The notes under the pieces are model-generated. The model did no database searches. It saw nothing but the letters and a program-made list of their open reading frames with translations, and had not been told where the DNA came from. From Clavelina lepadiformis (taxonomy: Eukaryota > Chordata > Ascidiacea > Aplousobranchia > Clavelinidae): 64,000 bases of DNA. The stretch spans positions 2,730,501 to 2,794,500 of the forward strand of contig NC_135241.1 of assembly GCF_947623445.1 (NCBI RefSeq). The letters run 5' to 3'. A program made the translations under genes and the position numbers. This document shows positions 10,403-23,400 of this stretch, one piece after another. Position 1 is the first letter of the stretch. Each line of letters starts with the position of its first letter.

Positions 10403-13400
10403 TAATCGCAGCCTGCTGGCACCTCATCATTTGCTTTTGTGACGTTATAGACATAAATTGTTACGTCACTATAAAGTTAGATCTTTCAAGCACAAATGTG
10501 TAACAAAATTGTTTATGATCTGAGTTGGCACTTGTTAGCGTTAGGAAAACTAAGCATAACATGCAGTGGCATGGGCGCAGAAAGCACGAGGCAGCGGAGG
10601 CAGTTACTTATCTTAAGATTAAAATGAAAATTTACGTTGTATCTTACTTTGTCTTGTAGTGGCCTGGGAGGCGTTTTTTAATACCATTATATCATTCGTG
10701 GGAAAGTGTCCGCCAGTTATTTATTGAAGTATTGTTTATTGATAAAACTGCAATTGTCGTTTAATATTTGGAAACTTGCTCTAAATAACTTTATGTGAAA
10801 ACGCCGTTTAGTACGTTACCAGGTGATTTCATAACGTCCTAGTTTTAACTGAATGTAATCTCCATTGCCAACGCTTTATTTTTATCGTTCGCAGATTCTG
10901 AAATGTTCGTGTAGTTTGTGTCGGTTATTTCCGCTCACACCGCTCCACGCTGTTATAAGCTCAAACTTCTACGCGAGTAACCGCTCAGACAGAGATACAG
11001 AATCGTACGAACGTATTACGTTAGTCGTGTTAATTGTAATTCTTTAGACTTGTTTTAAATGGTGAATGCTAAGTTTGTGATGGTGTGTAATATTCGGAAC
11101 CTGTACAGTTCCTACAATAAAGGATCGTTTCTGATAAACTGTATCTGTAATAACGTAAGAGCTTTCGGCTAGTAAGAGGTTGGAGAATTCTAACCGCACG
11201 CAACCACGGAGTCAGATCATTAATTCGGCAGGTAAACTAAGTCCAAATAACATAAGTTAAGACCGATAAACAGTGCAGCAACCTCTGCAGTCTTATACCA
11301 ATTTGTTGGTGGTTCTGTTTTCCTACGAAATCCAGCATGTTTTTGCTTTCAAGAATTTTTTTTCAATGACTGATTTAATTTTTGCAATTATCGTTTCGAA
11401 TATATTTCTACTGCCATCTATGGGTAACCTATTTCTGGTGCCAGCGTTTAGAACACGCCTGTTTCCAACTGTCCTGTTTCTAAACAATACGCAAAATGCT
11501 GAGTACGAAGAAATAATATTTTTCAGCAGTTAGCAAGAGACATGATATGTGTCTCAATAAAAAATTTATTATATTCTTTTCATGTTTCTTTCTTTTATAA
11601 AGGTTATGGTTTGTGTGAAACAAATTATGAATTCGACCAAAAACTAGTCACTTTGGTGTCATGACCTGCAAATATTGCTTTTGTGAAAATCTCATGATGA
11701 TTTTATTTACATTCGAAACATTTGCAGTATAGACTATGTTTTAAATAAGTCATCCATGATTTGTCGAGTGTTTTTTCGAATGATAGGAAGCACCTAGATT
11801 TGGACGTAGGAAGAAGTCCCGTTGCGTTACTACAATGCGAAATGTGTTAAGTATAATTAAATTATTAAGCTATCAGGAGCTTTGAAAACCGTTTTCGTAG
11901 GAGCGTAAATAATGCAGCATTTCAGTTTTCGGTTAGATATTAACGCAATTGCAATTACATAATCCTTTCAGGGACGCTTCTTTTTGCATTAGAAACACGA
12001 GTCTGCACTTTAGACTGACAAGTGTCGTTACGTGCATCCACAAGATGTCTCATCGCCTTGCTTTTGCATCAGGATCTGATTAATTTTCTCCAGGTATAAT
12101 TGTGCGTTCGCAAATAATTAATGATTACTCTGATGTAATATGAAAAGTAATTTAAAATTTATCACATGATGTACAATAATCTAACCCAAATCATTATTTT
12201 AAGCCTAATTCACTTATTTTCTTAATTTACTTCAATTTGATTTCAAACAAATTCCACTTTTTTTTGCAAAACTGATCATTGATCAGCTAACCAACAGCAT
12301 TTCTTGCATGCGAGATTTTTTGACTACAGGTGCTTTGCCTTAGTTAGCTTGTAATGAGTTCAGCCGTTGTGAAGTTAACAGTCGTTACGATGGCAATGTC
12401 AGACAACGCAACGTTGTCGTTTTCACAGCACGTACGTTATTAAACAACAGTACAGCGATTCGTAGATGAGTTGATTTGTTAGCACTAGACCTATCTACAC
12501 GTGACTACTTTACGGTCAAAATTAGTGCGCAACTGTAATCTGCAGATACATGATTTTTTTAAATTACGCCCAGCACCAAAAATGCCCTTTATAAAAACCT
12601 ACCCCTACCCTTCTCCATAGTTTCAGGCGCTCCTGTGCAGGGGGTGTGAAACAATTTTTTTCTTTATAAAAAAATTCTCTTTTCGGGTTTTATTTAATAA
12701 ATGCAATCCTTACGCAACTTTATTCATTTGTCTTTCGACGACACAAATGTAGAATTTAGTTTTTTCAGTATTTAATCAATTCAATATGGTGGATATGGTA
12801 ATTGCTTAAATAACATATAGTATGAAAATAACGTGTTTGTTACGCAAAAGCTCTCCTATACTGAGCATCAGACACCAACCACTCTTCTGTTGCAAGTCTG
12901 TGTCTGTATTATTATTGACCGTATCATACAAATAAACGGTGGCGCAGAGATAAGCGCACAACGCACGAAAAAATATAAAAAACGACGACAAATATCGTGT
13001 ATATGTAAATGATAAGCGGCATAAAAGCTATAGATTACTTCAAAATGAACAAAACAACCTCGAAAAGGGGTCGAAAAAGTTTAGAAGATTGTTAAAAGTG
13101 CGACTTGACCGGAGTGAAGCAAGTTTTTTAACTTACAATGACGTAATCATACGCAACAAAAGAGCCCTTGCTGCAGGTCCAAGTGCACACGGCAATACGT
13201 AACAATGACGTCATGATAATGTACCGATTACGTCACGAAAGAAGTGCCGGTGCTTAAATAAATGCGTTCCGTACCGAAATTTCAAGGGAAAAGGAGCTGC
13301 ATAATGCACAAGAAATTCGAAGTACAGGTTGTGTAGGCAACTGCACGTCATGGGGTTAAATCAATGTAGACAGCGGCTATGGTTGGCTATTTTGAAAGAA

Positions 13401-14450
13401 CCCAAACACCGAATGTCACCGAACAACGCATAATGCACATTTTTCTTCAAGGAAATAACCCGAAATAACAAGATTAAAAGAGGATGGTGTGTAAGAAAAG
13501 CGTTTGGCTTTAACACCAGCCAATCAGTTACGTCAGCATTACGTTAACAGTTACGTAATAAAGCACCTTTGCTCAAAAAAGCGAGAAAGTTACGATAGTA
13601 ATATCTGATAAATTAATCGGAATGTAGAATGTTTCAAGATGTTTTAAAACATCGTTTTAGCGAAAAAAAAAAACAAATAAAAATCTTCCACTACAGGTCT
13701 CTCATTACGTTTGTACCTTTGTAACAAAATTTATTAATTTAAAACAGGGCGATAACTGGCGGAGCTAGCCGGTGCTTTTTGATGTTACAATGTCCCGCAA
13801 TCCCAAAAATCAAAATTAACAAAAACATCCATCTCCAGGAAATTCTGTTACCAACCGATAAAAATAAGACCTGGTTTAAAAGTTACTGATATTTTCTTGC
13901 GGCGGGAAAATGACCAAGCAATATCGGTCGACTGCGAGTACCAAACCCGGGCAAATGGCCAGAATATGACACGAACATAACACAACGAGGGAAAATGAAG
14001 AAATAAATGTGCATGAATTGTGCGGAAGAGGTCAAATACGTTACGAAGAACCTATAAAATCTGAAGAAAAAGCGGCATTTTTTCAAGAATAAAATTTAAC
14101 AATATTACAAAACAAAATTTAAAATCAATGAACCATGACTACTTGTTTGTAAGCAACAAAGATTCCAGATTTCCACAACAAAATCCACGCAGTAGGGTTC
14201 GGAAAACCAATACGTCATAAAGTCACGTGATGGCTGTTGATTTCAATTTTTCAACCAAATGGAGATGAGCCAGACAGAGCGGGGTTGAAGGTCATGTCGG
14301 GTCAAACCATCAGGATTTAGTTGGCCGAAGTTAAAGATTCCAAATCTGATTAGCTCCGTGCAAATTCGTCAAGCGCTCACAGCCAGTTCATATGTCACTA
14401 CACCAACTCTGTCTTAGCACCGTGTGTGGAGTTGCACGTTTGAAAATCAA
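10403..14450. other. Intergenic region between the membrane-protein gene and ITPK 3' end
   Basis: It contains the promoter side of the membrane-protein gene, one solo LTR (10655-11289) and otherwise AT-rich sequence. No supported coding exon was found. Several TGACGTCA-like words cluster at 13139-13557. The ITPK 3' untranslated region should occupy the right part (minus strand, below 14451), but its end was not identified. Confidence 0.5.
10655..11289 (+). mobile_element. Solo LTR, 635 bp, plus orientation
   Basis: A solo long terminal repeat starting TGTAGTGGCC and ending CTCTGCA, flanked by an exact 4-bp target duplication GTCT (10651-10654 and 11290-11293). It has a TATA-like word (ttataagc, near 10953) and a polyadenylation signal AATAAA at 11116-11121, giving a normal U3-R-U5 layout. 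A second copy is at 39108-39725 in the opposite orientation. No internal retroelement genes adjoin it, so it is a recombination fossil. TG..CA ends with a 4-bp duplication fit an LTR retrotransposon or retrovirus-like family; which one cannot be told from the LTR alone. Confidence 0.88.
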
Positions 14451-17400
14451 CTACAGCGTCCTTTCGCTTAAGCTTAACGCATCTACGTCATTACTTATTA
14501 CGTCATCTGGATCCGCGCGAGCGTTTACCGACTGTTGACGACAGAGGGGCTTCCGTGATGTCACGGGACTTGGACTGGTCACTGTGATGTTGATTTGAGG
14601 AGTGACGTTGTTGTAAGTAGCTGTGACGTCGTTACAGTTGACGTCATCCTGAGAGCTAACGTTTTGCTCCGAGTCAAGATCGGAGAGTAGGAAGAGGGAG
14701 TGTAGTGGCTTCATAGAATCGCGGATCCCTTCAAAAACTCCAATGACGTTGTCCATACCGAACAGGTAGCCATCCTCCCTGAAAAAAATAAGCTAAGATT
14801 TAATAATTTATCAGTGACGAAGAACGCAAACGTGCGTCGTGAAGCGTACAGTGGTTGTCCTCTGAGGACAGACGCTGCGAAAGCTTGAATGACGTTTTAA
14901 TCCAGACCGTGTATTGACATTGCTCCCGGCAGGAAAAGAAAGAAAATGTGAAAACATCACCAACGACGTGAAGACAACGAACAGGCAGACACGTGTGAGA
15001 CAGAATTTGCCTTTAATTTCGAAAAGAAAATTCCCGAGCAATTAAATTTGTCATCGTGGTGGAACTGACGGTCAGAGCACAAATACTACTCAGCAGAGCG
15101 CTTGACACAGTGGGTCATATTTAAACATGTATTATAATCAACTACGAACAAACAAAGTGATCTACCTGTTTCCTTCTATCCATTGACTTCTATGGTCAAG
15201 TGTCTGGTCTTCTGGAAGTCTGGAGGTTTTGCCAAAATCTATCATCCACACGTTCGCTAGACCGGATGAGTCGTGCACGAATAATAAGGAACTCCCAATG
15301 GCCTGCAAAAGAAATGCGAATGTAATTTATTAACTGCTTTGAGCATGTCCGTAGAATGTTGAAATGAAATTAAATAAATTGAAAAGAGGCCATACTGACT
15401 CGTAGACAGTATGCAGAGTAAATTTTTCATCACCGTTTGGGTCTAATGAAACTAAATTAAATTAAGAATTTAAAACTTAAGCAAGATACTTGAACTCGAA
15501 AATGTATTTTATTCTTTCAAAAATTGACATGTTAATGAGATCTATATATTCTGGGATATAACAAGCGATTAAATTGAGTCAGTTTTGACCATGCAGACTA
15601 CTTTGTAAATCTTCAAATAAAATTCTTAATGTAACCACACAACTTTACGTCCAATGTAATTAAATCCTGAGTTTAAAATAGGCCTCCGAAGTGATAATTG
15701 CAATTAAAACCAGAAGAGAAATACTTCTGAAAATAATTTCCGTACATGTCGCCTGTTCATCGTGACAATACCGGTTATGGGCGGACTAAACCGGATTAAA
15801 CTTGAGAAAAAAAACTCGACATAACCGCACGCCTATAACCACTATGCTGAGTTTGCAATCGTGTTGAGCGACGAAGGATTACTACGAAGTTTTCAAAGTG
15901 CGTTTAGTTGAAACGTGTGGTATGATGCAGTGTCAGAGTCTTTATTCCCGGGCTGAGGTACGCCTTCGCACGACTTAATTTCAACTCAAGTGATTCCTTA
16001 CCGCTAGAGGCCGGCTATTGACCTTATCCACGTGAAATATCGTACGGACATACGGACAATATATTGTCTTGCTTTTTAGTTTCTTTATGTAATTTATTTC
16101 GTGGTCTTGCGCGCGAACTTGAAACCGAAGCAAAGCCATGTAACCTTGACAATGTAACCAACGTGTAACCATGACCGCAACCGGTAATTACACAAAATTT
16201 ATTTTGGGTCTGTTTATAGAATGAGGCTTCATCAGGTGAATCAGTGAAAGTAGCGCAACTCGTGAACAAAACACCTCTCAGTTCGACGATAAGCTATCGC
16301 CATTCGTTGATAAATGCTTCCGATAATATGAGCTGACCGTCTAACAATTTACTTCAAATAACGAGACTATGAAAGCTGAAAATAGATGGATTGAGTGCAA
16401 CTGTAGCGCACTATCTAACGACTATACCTGGCTTTTATAAGCAAAAAATATTTCAGCGTCTTCAGCTTTAAAGTTGAAACGGAAACTGATAGTCCGACAT
16501 TCTGGGGAGGAGCTAGCCCGGCAACAACGCACCATTCAAACTCTAAATATAAACCCGACCGCAAAATGGTTGTCGAAGTGGCGACATATAAGAAATTCAT
16601 AAAGAAATATCGAGGAAAAAGCAAAAGAGCGTAGACGGTAAAATGTCAGATGAAAGCGCGCGGGCGCAAATAAGGTTTATCGCAAGGCCATGGTGGGCAA
16701 TCTCGCAAAACAAGTGGTTTTGTCAATAATTTCTCTGCAAAATACACAAGTCGAGCGTCGAACACGATCACAAATACGATCGATTGTAATGTTCGTTGCC
16801 GAGTGTTGCAATTTCCTCTACTACAGCAGTTCATAGCAGTTCGGGTCCACTCACCTCGTGTCTGTGGAAGAAATCGGATGACTCCAACGCTTCTCTCATC
16901 TTTTTTAATCTCTCGATGTATTTTTCCTACAAAATAAAGTTGCGTCAGTTAGCGCAAGGCTGTTACGCTTCGAAGTATAAGAGGATATTATGGCTAAAAA
17001 ACGTGCTTTGCGTTATACACTGCGTGTTGGAACAGGGAAGTAGTTTTGCTTAAAATAAACGTAAATGGATCATTCAAAGCGTGCCTCATTCATGCAATAT
17101 TCGTCAGCGGGGCATATTATATAGAACATTTTTTCTATGCGCGCGTGTTGTCCTGGTGCGCTTAATTCAATGTAAGATATTCATTTACAAGTGTTGGTGT
17201 GGCACGATTGTGAATATAACACTTGCTACAGTTGCCAACAAAATGAAAACGTGCGCTTATCGCGTATCGGCCGTTGGAGAAAAATATAAATTAATTACAA
17301 TATGGGTATGAACAGTATCGGCCGGCACACCTACAACACGGAGTACCTTTCAACTTTCCCACAAAACTAAACGAATATCAGCGCAACAATCATCGTAACC

Positions 17401-20400
17401 GTGTTGGTATTTTAAGAAGATTTATAGCTGCGGAGTTTACGTCACACAACAAGAATACCTTCCATTTTTGTCCGCAGAGGTATAATGCCGTAATTGGTGC
17501 TTGGTACGTTGTAAATGCTACGTATAACACCAGAAAAAATGTCAATAGTTTACGAGTAGATAAATATGCGGCTAAAAATCTTGTAGCTAAGTGTCTTTGT
17601 GCAAATTTGGGATTAGAAAGAAGGTAATTGCAGGCATTATATAGCGGAAAAAATAAATCGATGAAGTCTATCATAACGATATCCATAAAGAAGGCAATTC
17701 ATTTGATAGTGGTGGTTTGCGCAAATGTTGTTGTATTGCACTTTGTGCAGATTAAAAAAAATAAATTCGTAAGTTTCTAGTAAACACGCACGCAGCCATT
17801 AAAAAAAATCGAAAAATTTATTAGCCATTGAGAACGAGTAAAAGTAAACAATCGGGACGACAATGTTGACTAAAACCAGTCAATAAAGTTGTTATTCCCG
17901 TCACATCGGGATATGCAATGTTTGTCAAACTAACACAGCTTTCTTCTGTGCAACTGACATTAATAAAGACGAATTTGCTGGTTAGCCGTACAGGAATAAA
18001 CACTTTCTTTGCGTTGGATTTCAATGGACGACTGAGAAACGAGACAAAAGCGTGACCATAAACAAAAAAATCTAGTCAATTCAAATACTACGCACACAAG
18101 GGTGTTAACCCAAGAAAAATTTCTTGGTAAATATGCGAAGTTTACACAGCCATTGTGGCGCAATTGAAAAGGGTTGTGACGTTGGCATAGCGTCATGCAA
18201 TTACTTAAACGTAATACGGTACATTGTAATAAAAGGTAGTGAATTGTGATGAAAGAAAAAAATAACTTATTTAGGGAACTGTCGGTGTAACACACAATGC
18301 ATCATATAGACCCACACACCGACACGACATAAAAAGTGTTTTGTAAAAAGATGTCGGAGTTAACATTTCGAGGTAAACAGAGCCGGAGAAATTACCTTGC
18401 TAACCAGCGATCCCGGAAATTTACTAAATTTTTTACATGACGTCAGTGGTTTGACTGTATTAAGCCAGGTTACCAGCAGTTAGCAATATAACACTGCTGC
18501 TATTTCCTGTAATACTGCTGGTATAATCGTCAGGCTGGGGTTTTAGAAGGACGTTTACAGCGCGCCGTGAAGGAAATCAGGTCTGTACCAGAATGAGGAG
18601 TCATCGGCTTTGTCTTTGTTCAATCACGCGTCCGTGTGACGTAGGAAGCTTTGGCCACAATTGTCATTGTGTTTGTGACGTGTTTCAGAGCCAGACGATA
18701 AAATACGGTAAAACTAATGCAAATGAGGTTTTACACTGTTTAATACTCACCAAGACATCTATGTTGTCGTCTATGAAGTATTTAAACGCGACTGTGACTT
18801 GTTCGACAGACTTCGTCAGTTTGTAGTCCTTGCTGGGGTCGTTGTTGCTTTTCTGCAAGAAATCAAACTCGTTTGATCAATTGGAAGGAACAATAATTGC
18901 ACTACATTTCACCTTATTAATTAGGTCGGCTGTCGGTCGCAATTTGGCAGTTCGCACGATTGAACCGGTCCGCCGTGATGGGCAAACGGCCAAAACTAGC
19001 AATTAATAGGCTATTTGAAGCCGACATAGCGGGCTCGTAGTGAAATAATACAGTAACATTTTGTGACGCTGAGCTGCGCGTCGACCGGAACGTTAAGGCT
19101 TTTATTGTACAGTAATTATATTGTGGCACCATCGAGAGTTTGCAAGAATCTCCTCGGTTGACCTCACGAAAGTCTGTAACTTGGATGGAGTTTGCTTTGC
19201 ATTCAGTATGGTCATACTCATAACACTTCACCGCCTCTTATTGACAAGTATCGACTGTTGGCCAATATCGAGCTTGCGTTGAAGCTGTTAACAAACTAAC
19301 AACGCCATACGCAAATATAATCCACGATATTTCTAAAAAGACCCTGGTCTAAATTTAGAGCCTTTATAAGGTTTTCGGTTAAATTACTTTTTGATGTTTG
19401 GTATTAATAAATTTCGCTCAAGTACGTCACACAGGCTCGTGGGTTTCGATTATGATTATATACAGCAAATTCCTTTGGGGGTAGGAGCGGGATATAGGCC
19501 GATTCGACCATTACAATTAACCCATGAGGCAAGTAACTAGCATCATAAGCACAAATAAACGATACCGTGCCAAGCATATCTTAAACGTTTCCCCTTCCGA
19601 AATCCAAGTGAGCTAACGACTTGAAGTGGCTTCGTCGGTGGTAATGCTAACAAATAGAAGGGGAGAGCAGTGGTATGTGAAGCATGCCACTAGATAACGT
19701 GTTTCCGTCTGTTTTCCGTTGATTAAGATTAAAATTGAACATATGTAAGCTTTCAGCAAATGTCTTAAAATCTTTTTTCATGTGTGAAGTGTTAAATAAG
19801 GTGGCACGTTTTTTTCGCTGGGTTTGAGCTTTGGGAGGGACGTTAGTCACGATTTCACTCTGAAATGTCAAGTTCTATTCTGGAATAATAGGATAATAGA
19901 ATACGTAATGATAAACGACACCAATCGTATTGTATGAGGCAATTTCCATTTTATAATTCAATATAGTGATTATATTGACTGTATTATAGTCCTACTTTTT
20001 TCTACGAACTCTTGAGAAGGAGCTTCTAGTAACTTGGCCTTTACTTTCCTAACTTTGAGCACAGATTTTACAGTTTAAGTTTTTCTTACTTGATCAAGAT
20101 TATCTTGATTTATCAACAAGTAAACTTGTTTTTGTGCAAACACCGATTTGGCCGCTTTCAGTCAATACTATACTGCAAAGTTTTGCCATATTCATACAAC
20201 TTGAAATATATTGCATTTATAAATAGCACAGCAAACAACAGATGGTGCATGTAAAAACGAGAAAGTCTCTTTAACTTTGAGTTGGCCCGACACAAGGGTT
20301 TCTCGGCTTCTGAACAGGCTTTTTCATAAAGAGATTTTTATTGAAACATCAGTGTGTCCAGCGCAATCGATCCCAATGCGACCTACTGTTAGCAGAAGCG

Positions 20401-23400
20401 GGCTCTTAACTCGATTAAATAAGAACAGCAGTTTAAATAGGTGTGAACGTTTAATCATCAAACCCGTGCGCAAGCTGACAGTAAGAATCATGTCTTTGTC
20501 AGCAATTTTAGACAATTTAAAAATGGATTTTGAAAACGCGCTTTGAACGACGTCACTTTTCGGTGACTGTGTTATTTAGTGCCATATAAGTATTAGCTTC
20601 GCTATGTCAGTTACGGCGCAATTTTGACTCAATTAATCAAACTACGCCGCTGACACTACATGTACAACATGTACTGTGACGTTACTCTTAACAAGTTTGA
20701 CGTCATAGGTATAACTTAATGCTTTCCAACGGCCATGAGCAATTAAGTCATTGACGCTTGGAAATAAAATACAGCAGTTATATTTTGGGAGTCCAGATGT
20801 TAATGAACACAATGTTATTGATGTAATTGTCTGTATTATAAGTCTGAAAGTTGTTTTGTGGGCATCCTAAAGCATGAAAAAAGCTATAAAATAATCATGT
20901 GTGATGTTGTATGTTTATTCGGCACTGAACTGAAACTATCGACTAAATGACACTAAACCATCTAAGGATATGGGCATTAATATTTAAAAATAAAACAAGC
21001 AATTACTCGGAATTAAAAATATTGGCATTACACGCAAGAAATAAAAAAGAGTTAATCTGCGATTTACTTTGCCACGTTATTATGTGGCAAAGTACACCGT
21101 GTTTTAATGAATTCCCCAAAGATTAAAAATATCTTCGAAATTGTTTACGAAACACGGATGCGCTAAAATTATTTCGTAAATCGATACGCAATCAAGTTTG
21201 CGAAAATTTCCAATGCCGAAGCCGTTCTACATCACAGCCACACCACAATCATCAATAAAATGATGATTGTTATGTTACATAAGAATCGATCGTTCGAGCT
21301 GATTTAAATGAGGTCAATGCGGCTTCCAACAAACACCAAAAACTCAAATAACGTTTTAATAACGGATTAGTTGTCATGGACGACTGGCTGCGGGTAAGCC
21401 CTGTCACTATTTAAAAAAAGAAAAAATTCCTGAGCCACAGGCGGTTGTTCCACGCATATGGAGACACTGCGTGAGATACAAGATCAAGACGATGTAATCA
21501 AAACCCTGTAAAATTCCAGTCTTTTAACTACGATGAAGTCTCATTTTACCTTGATCCCTTCTATCCTAAATCCGAGGTTGGATGTTGAGGTGACGTGCTC
21601 CCTCCACTGCATGTAGCGAGGCTTGGTCACGGCTCGGAGTTCTTTTTCCTCATCGGTCGGCTCGTCCGGCGAAATCTCAATCATCTTCAGATACATATCC
21701 TTGAAAAGAAGAAACTCTTTGATTGTCTGGGCCGAATAACCACCGCCAGCTTTTTACAACATATGCAAAGTCTAGACGAGGCTGTAGCTTGCGTATACAC
21801 AGGTTGCACATATTTCTTTGCTCATGCAACTCATCAAGTGATGTTATTTTGTGAACAGAAGAGAAAGTCCCTTACATGACGCATTCTTGGCTTGACCTTG
21901 GCCAACACGAGTTCATCTTCGAGATAAGTCCTGTCATTGATAAAGAATTCAAGTGTTAAGGTTTAGGCTATTTCGGTAGCGGCGCAAGTAGAATGCGATG
22001 CTCAAAATCAAAAATTTTAAAATTTAAACCGACAATGATAAGAAAAGCCAGTTTGAAAAATGTTCGTGTTTCATCTGCCAGTGACATGCAAAAAAACGAG
22101 ATGGAACGAAAATTTTTGCGATTTTCGTCGTGACCTTTACAACCTAAACACGGAACTGTTCGTTACGCGAGGGTACCGCTGGCTAACCTTGCAGTATTTT
22201 TAGCATAAGATGTTAAATATCTTCTGCGGCAACTGCAGAAAATTGATACAGCAGGCAGATGTTTGCAGGCGGCGCTGCAAGTGCTTGGTCGCACGGGTAA
22301 ACATTGTTGTGGGCCAAAACACGTCGCTTGGCGTAGTAAGCGTTTCACGTCTCGATCATTCATTATTATCCATTGAATTGAAATAAACGCGTTAGCTATA
22401 CGTTGTGGCTTCGTGTGCTTAATTAGCGCTGGAAGGAAAGCTGTTCAAATTATTATTGTCTTTTTCAAATCACGCCACCGGGAATGTTTCTCAAAGCCAT
22501 TTAATTCAATTAAAATCATTTTTCACCTCTTGTTGGGTAGGCGGTCGACATATTTTACGCATTAGTTTTGTCGTCTGATGACTATTGTTACGTCACAACC
22601 AACGTCGCCTTTTCAGCGATAAATGCTTGAAATATTTTATCGCACAGTAAGAACGTCAGAGGTGGTAGCATAATGTGTGTGTCTATGTTTCTCGGTTATG
22701 CGCTGGTCCCAAGTTCCCAACAGAGCATTTCCTTGTCACAAGTCAGGATTGGCACAAAGCAAAATCACTGTTGAAAATATTATCAGGAAACAGTTACATT
22801 GAACGATTCAATTCTTTGTATTTTATAAACTGTATTGGAAAAGACGCGGTTCTGGTTTGGTAAAACGTAATCAAAATCGCCAGTTTTCCGTATTCAAATC
22901 ACAGCTTACAATAAGACAGCACAATGGAGAAAGGTATTTTATAACTGGACACGCCAACATCAATATTAATACATACAGGATCAAAGAAACGATAAGAGCA
23001 GCCCGACACGTTAATATATATGCAGTAGAAATATTAACTAGCGGCTTACAGCGTGTTAATTTCCGAGCATTTTAAACCGCAAAGTTAAGTTTTCGACATC
23101 AAATACACCAGAGAAGTAATTCTTAAAGCTAAGTCCACTTAACAAATGTAATACAAAGTAAACATACAAAGGGTAAGGCTTCCAACGCGTCATACTTACA
23201 CTTAACGTCACTGGCATATCGTTTACATAAGGGTTAAGTTGCCTAGCAACGCGTCACTGAACGACATGTATTGTGAAATATAAATAGAGTGAAACTCGCC
23301 CGTATCGGCTTCGTCCATGATGCCACTTTGCTTGTATGTGCGCAACTTCTTTGGTTCACATACATTTGATGTTCCCTTTATATGTGTCTTATATGATAGC

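Noticed and set aside
13672-13680. Poly-A runs and TA-rich stretches as possible processed pseudogene tails
   Set aside because: No upstream sequence resembles a gene, and no target duplication was found.
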